Assembly: GCF_000300235.2 (NCBI RefSeq) | Contig: NZ_CP004388.1 | Span: forward strand, 415,501 to 479,500 | Source of the DNA: Thalassospira xiamenensis M-5 = DSM 17429 | GTDB taxonomy: Bacteria > Pseudomonadota > Alphaproteobacteria > Rhodospirillales > Thalassospiraceae | Direction of reading: 5' to 3' | DNA: 64,000 nt | In this document: one piece after another, positions 63,424 to 64,000 of the stretch | How positions within the stretch are numbered: position 1 is the stretch's first letter | Layout of the letters: each line of letters opens with the position of its first letter | Program-made: the position numbers and the translations under genes | Notes under the pieces: generated by a model | What the model saw: the letters and a program-made list of their open reading frames with translations, nothing else | Told to the model about the DNA's origin: nothing | Database searches by the model: none

Positions 63424-63990
63424 ATGCATTTATCGCCCAATGCGTGTCCGGCACTTGTCCTTAACGCCGATTTCCGGCCGTTAAGCTATTTCCCGCTGTC
63501 CTTGTGGTCCTGGCAGGATACGCTTAAGGCAGTGTTTCTGGAACGCGTTGATGTTCTTTCGGAATATGATCGCGAAGTCCATTCCCCGTCTTTCAAAATG
63601 AAACTGCCGAGTGTCATATCGCTCAAGGAATATGTATCGCTCAAAAGCAGCCCGGCCTTTACCCGGTTCAACGTTTTCCTGCGTGACCAGTTTTCCTGCC
63701 AGTATTGCGGGGATCGTCTGCCGACCAGTGACCTGACATTCGATCACGTCATTCCGAGGTCGCGGGGCGGGCGAACGAACTGGTCCAATATTGTGACTGC
63801 CTGTTCGGACTGTAACCTTTTCAAGGGTAGCCGATCGATCAGGGAAGCCGGACTCCGGCTGCGCAGGACCCCCGAACAGCCGAGCATGCACGAACTCCAG
63901 ACCATCGGACGCCGCTTCCCGCCAAACTATCTTCACGAAAGTTGGCGGGATTTTTTGTATTGGGATACCGAACTGGAATACGATTTTTAG
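63424..63990 (+). CDS. HNH endonuclease
   Basis: A 188-residue HNH protein. The zinc-ribbon and HNH core read CQYCG, FDHVIPRSRGGRTNWSNIV and ACSDCN (about residues 95-135), all catalytic residues present. The N terminus has VLNADFRPLSYFPLSLWSWQ, typical of the stand-alone chromosomal HNH proteins found across alphaproteobacteria. The target is unknown. ATG at 63424 has GGAG upstream; the frame opens 11 codons earlier. GANTC sites cluster in its promoter. Confidence 0.85.
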   Translation: MHLSPNACPALVLNADFRPLSYFPLSLWSWQDTLKAVFLERVDVLSEYDREVHSPSFKMKLPSVISLKEYVSLKSSPAFTRFNVFLRDQFSCQYCGDRLPTSDLTFDHVIPRSRGGRTNWSNIVTACSDCNLFKGSRSIREAGLRLRRTPEQPSMHELQTIGRRFPPNYLHESWRDFLYWDTELEYDF

Positions 63991-64000
63991 GAACGTCCCG

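Overview
The window looks like ordinary chromosome from a free-living, probably marine alphaproteobacterium of the Rhodospirillales. My impression from protein style and gene order is Thalassospira or a close relative, but nothing here was checked against a database. The clues are a CcrM-type GANTC methyltransferase, the dciA-dsbA-smc order beside mutY, an F-type ATP synthase Fo operon with separate b' and b subunits and no F1 genes next to it, cobS-cobT behind bolA and a DnaJ-like gene, and a moxR-DUF58-DUF4159 block facing a DUF1285-Nudix-DUF6111-CCA block. I see no rRNA, tRNA, insertion sequence, prophage or CRISPR array. Genes are packed closely, with few gaps over 300 bases.

Layout. 1-9000: a DUF4269 protein, two tandem GAF-GGDEF diguanylate cyclases, MOSC protein and nadB, a GFA-family protein, an RlmM-like methyltransferase, an exported esterase-like phytase-family protein and a flavin reductase. 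9000-15200: a minus-strand operon for nucleobase or nucleoside uptake (BMP binding protein, double ABC ATPase, two permeases) ending in cytosine deaminase. 15200-23400: a divergent promoter region rich in sites, then ccrM, a small unknown protein, mutY, dciA, dsbA and smc. 23400-26430: atpI-atpB-atpE-atpF'-atpF with a good promoter and terminator. 26470-28540: glutathionyl-hydroquinone reductase and a divergent LysR regulator. 28540-38960: the MoxR/DUF58/DUF4159/VWA-like operon and the divergent DUF1285/Nudix/DUF6111/CCA/SGNH run. 38985-44610: a small unknown protein, an EAL-CBS-GGDEF protein, xerD, a large exported protein and a 45-residue membrane peptide. 45000-50970: aroK-aroB, a CorC/HlyC-type protein, a CBS-pair protein, DUF2889 and a binding-protein/Cache-like hybrid. 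50970-58090: cytochrome c with a sorbosone-dehydrogenase-like partner, bolA, a J-domain protein, cobS, cobT and gluQ. 58066-64000: a LysR/SDR divergent pair, a membrane GGDEF-EAL protein, a small membrane protein, rpmB and an HNH nuclease.

Three themes connect the genes. Cyclic-di-GMP: four GGDEF or EAL proteins sit in 64 kb. Cell cycle and chromosome: ccrM, dciA, smc and xerD are here, and GANTC sites cluster in front of ccrM, dsbA-smc and the HNH gene. Nucleobase salvage: the codA operon carries a RutR-like operator and a strong internal terminator behind its binding-protein gene. The least understood parts are the MoxR/DUF58/DUF4159 block, the pair of small proteins that share an Asp-plus-hydrophobic carboxyl end, and the short 45-residue gene between aroK and xerD.
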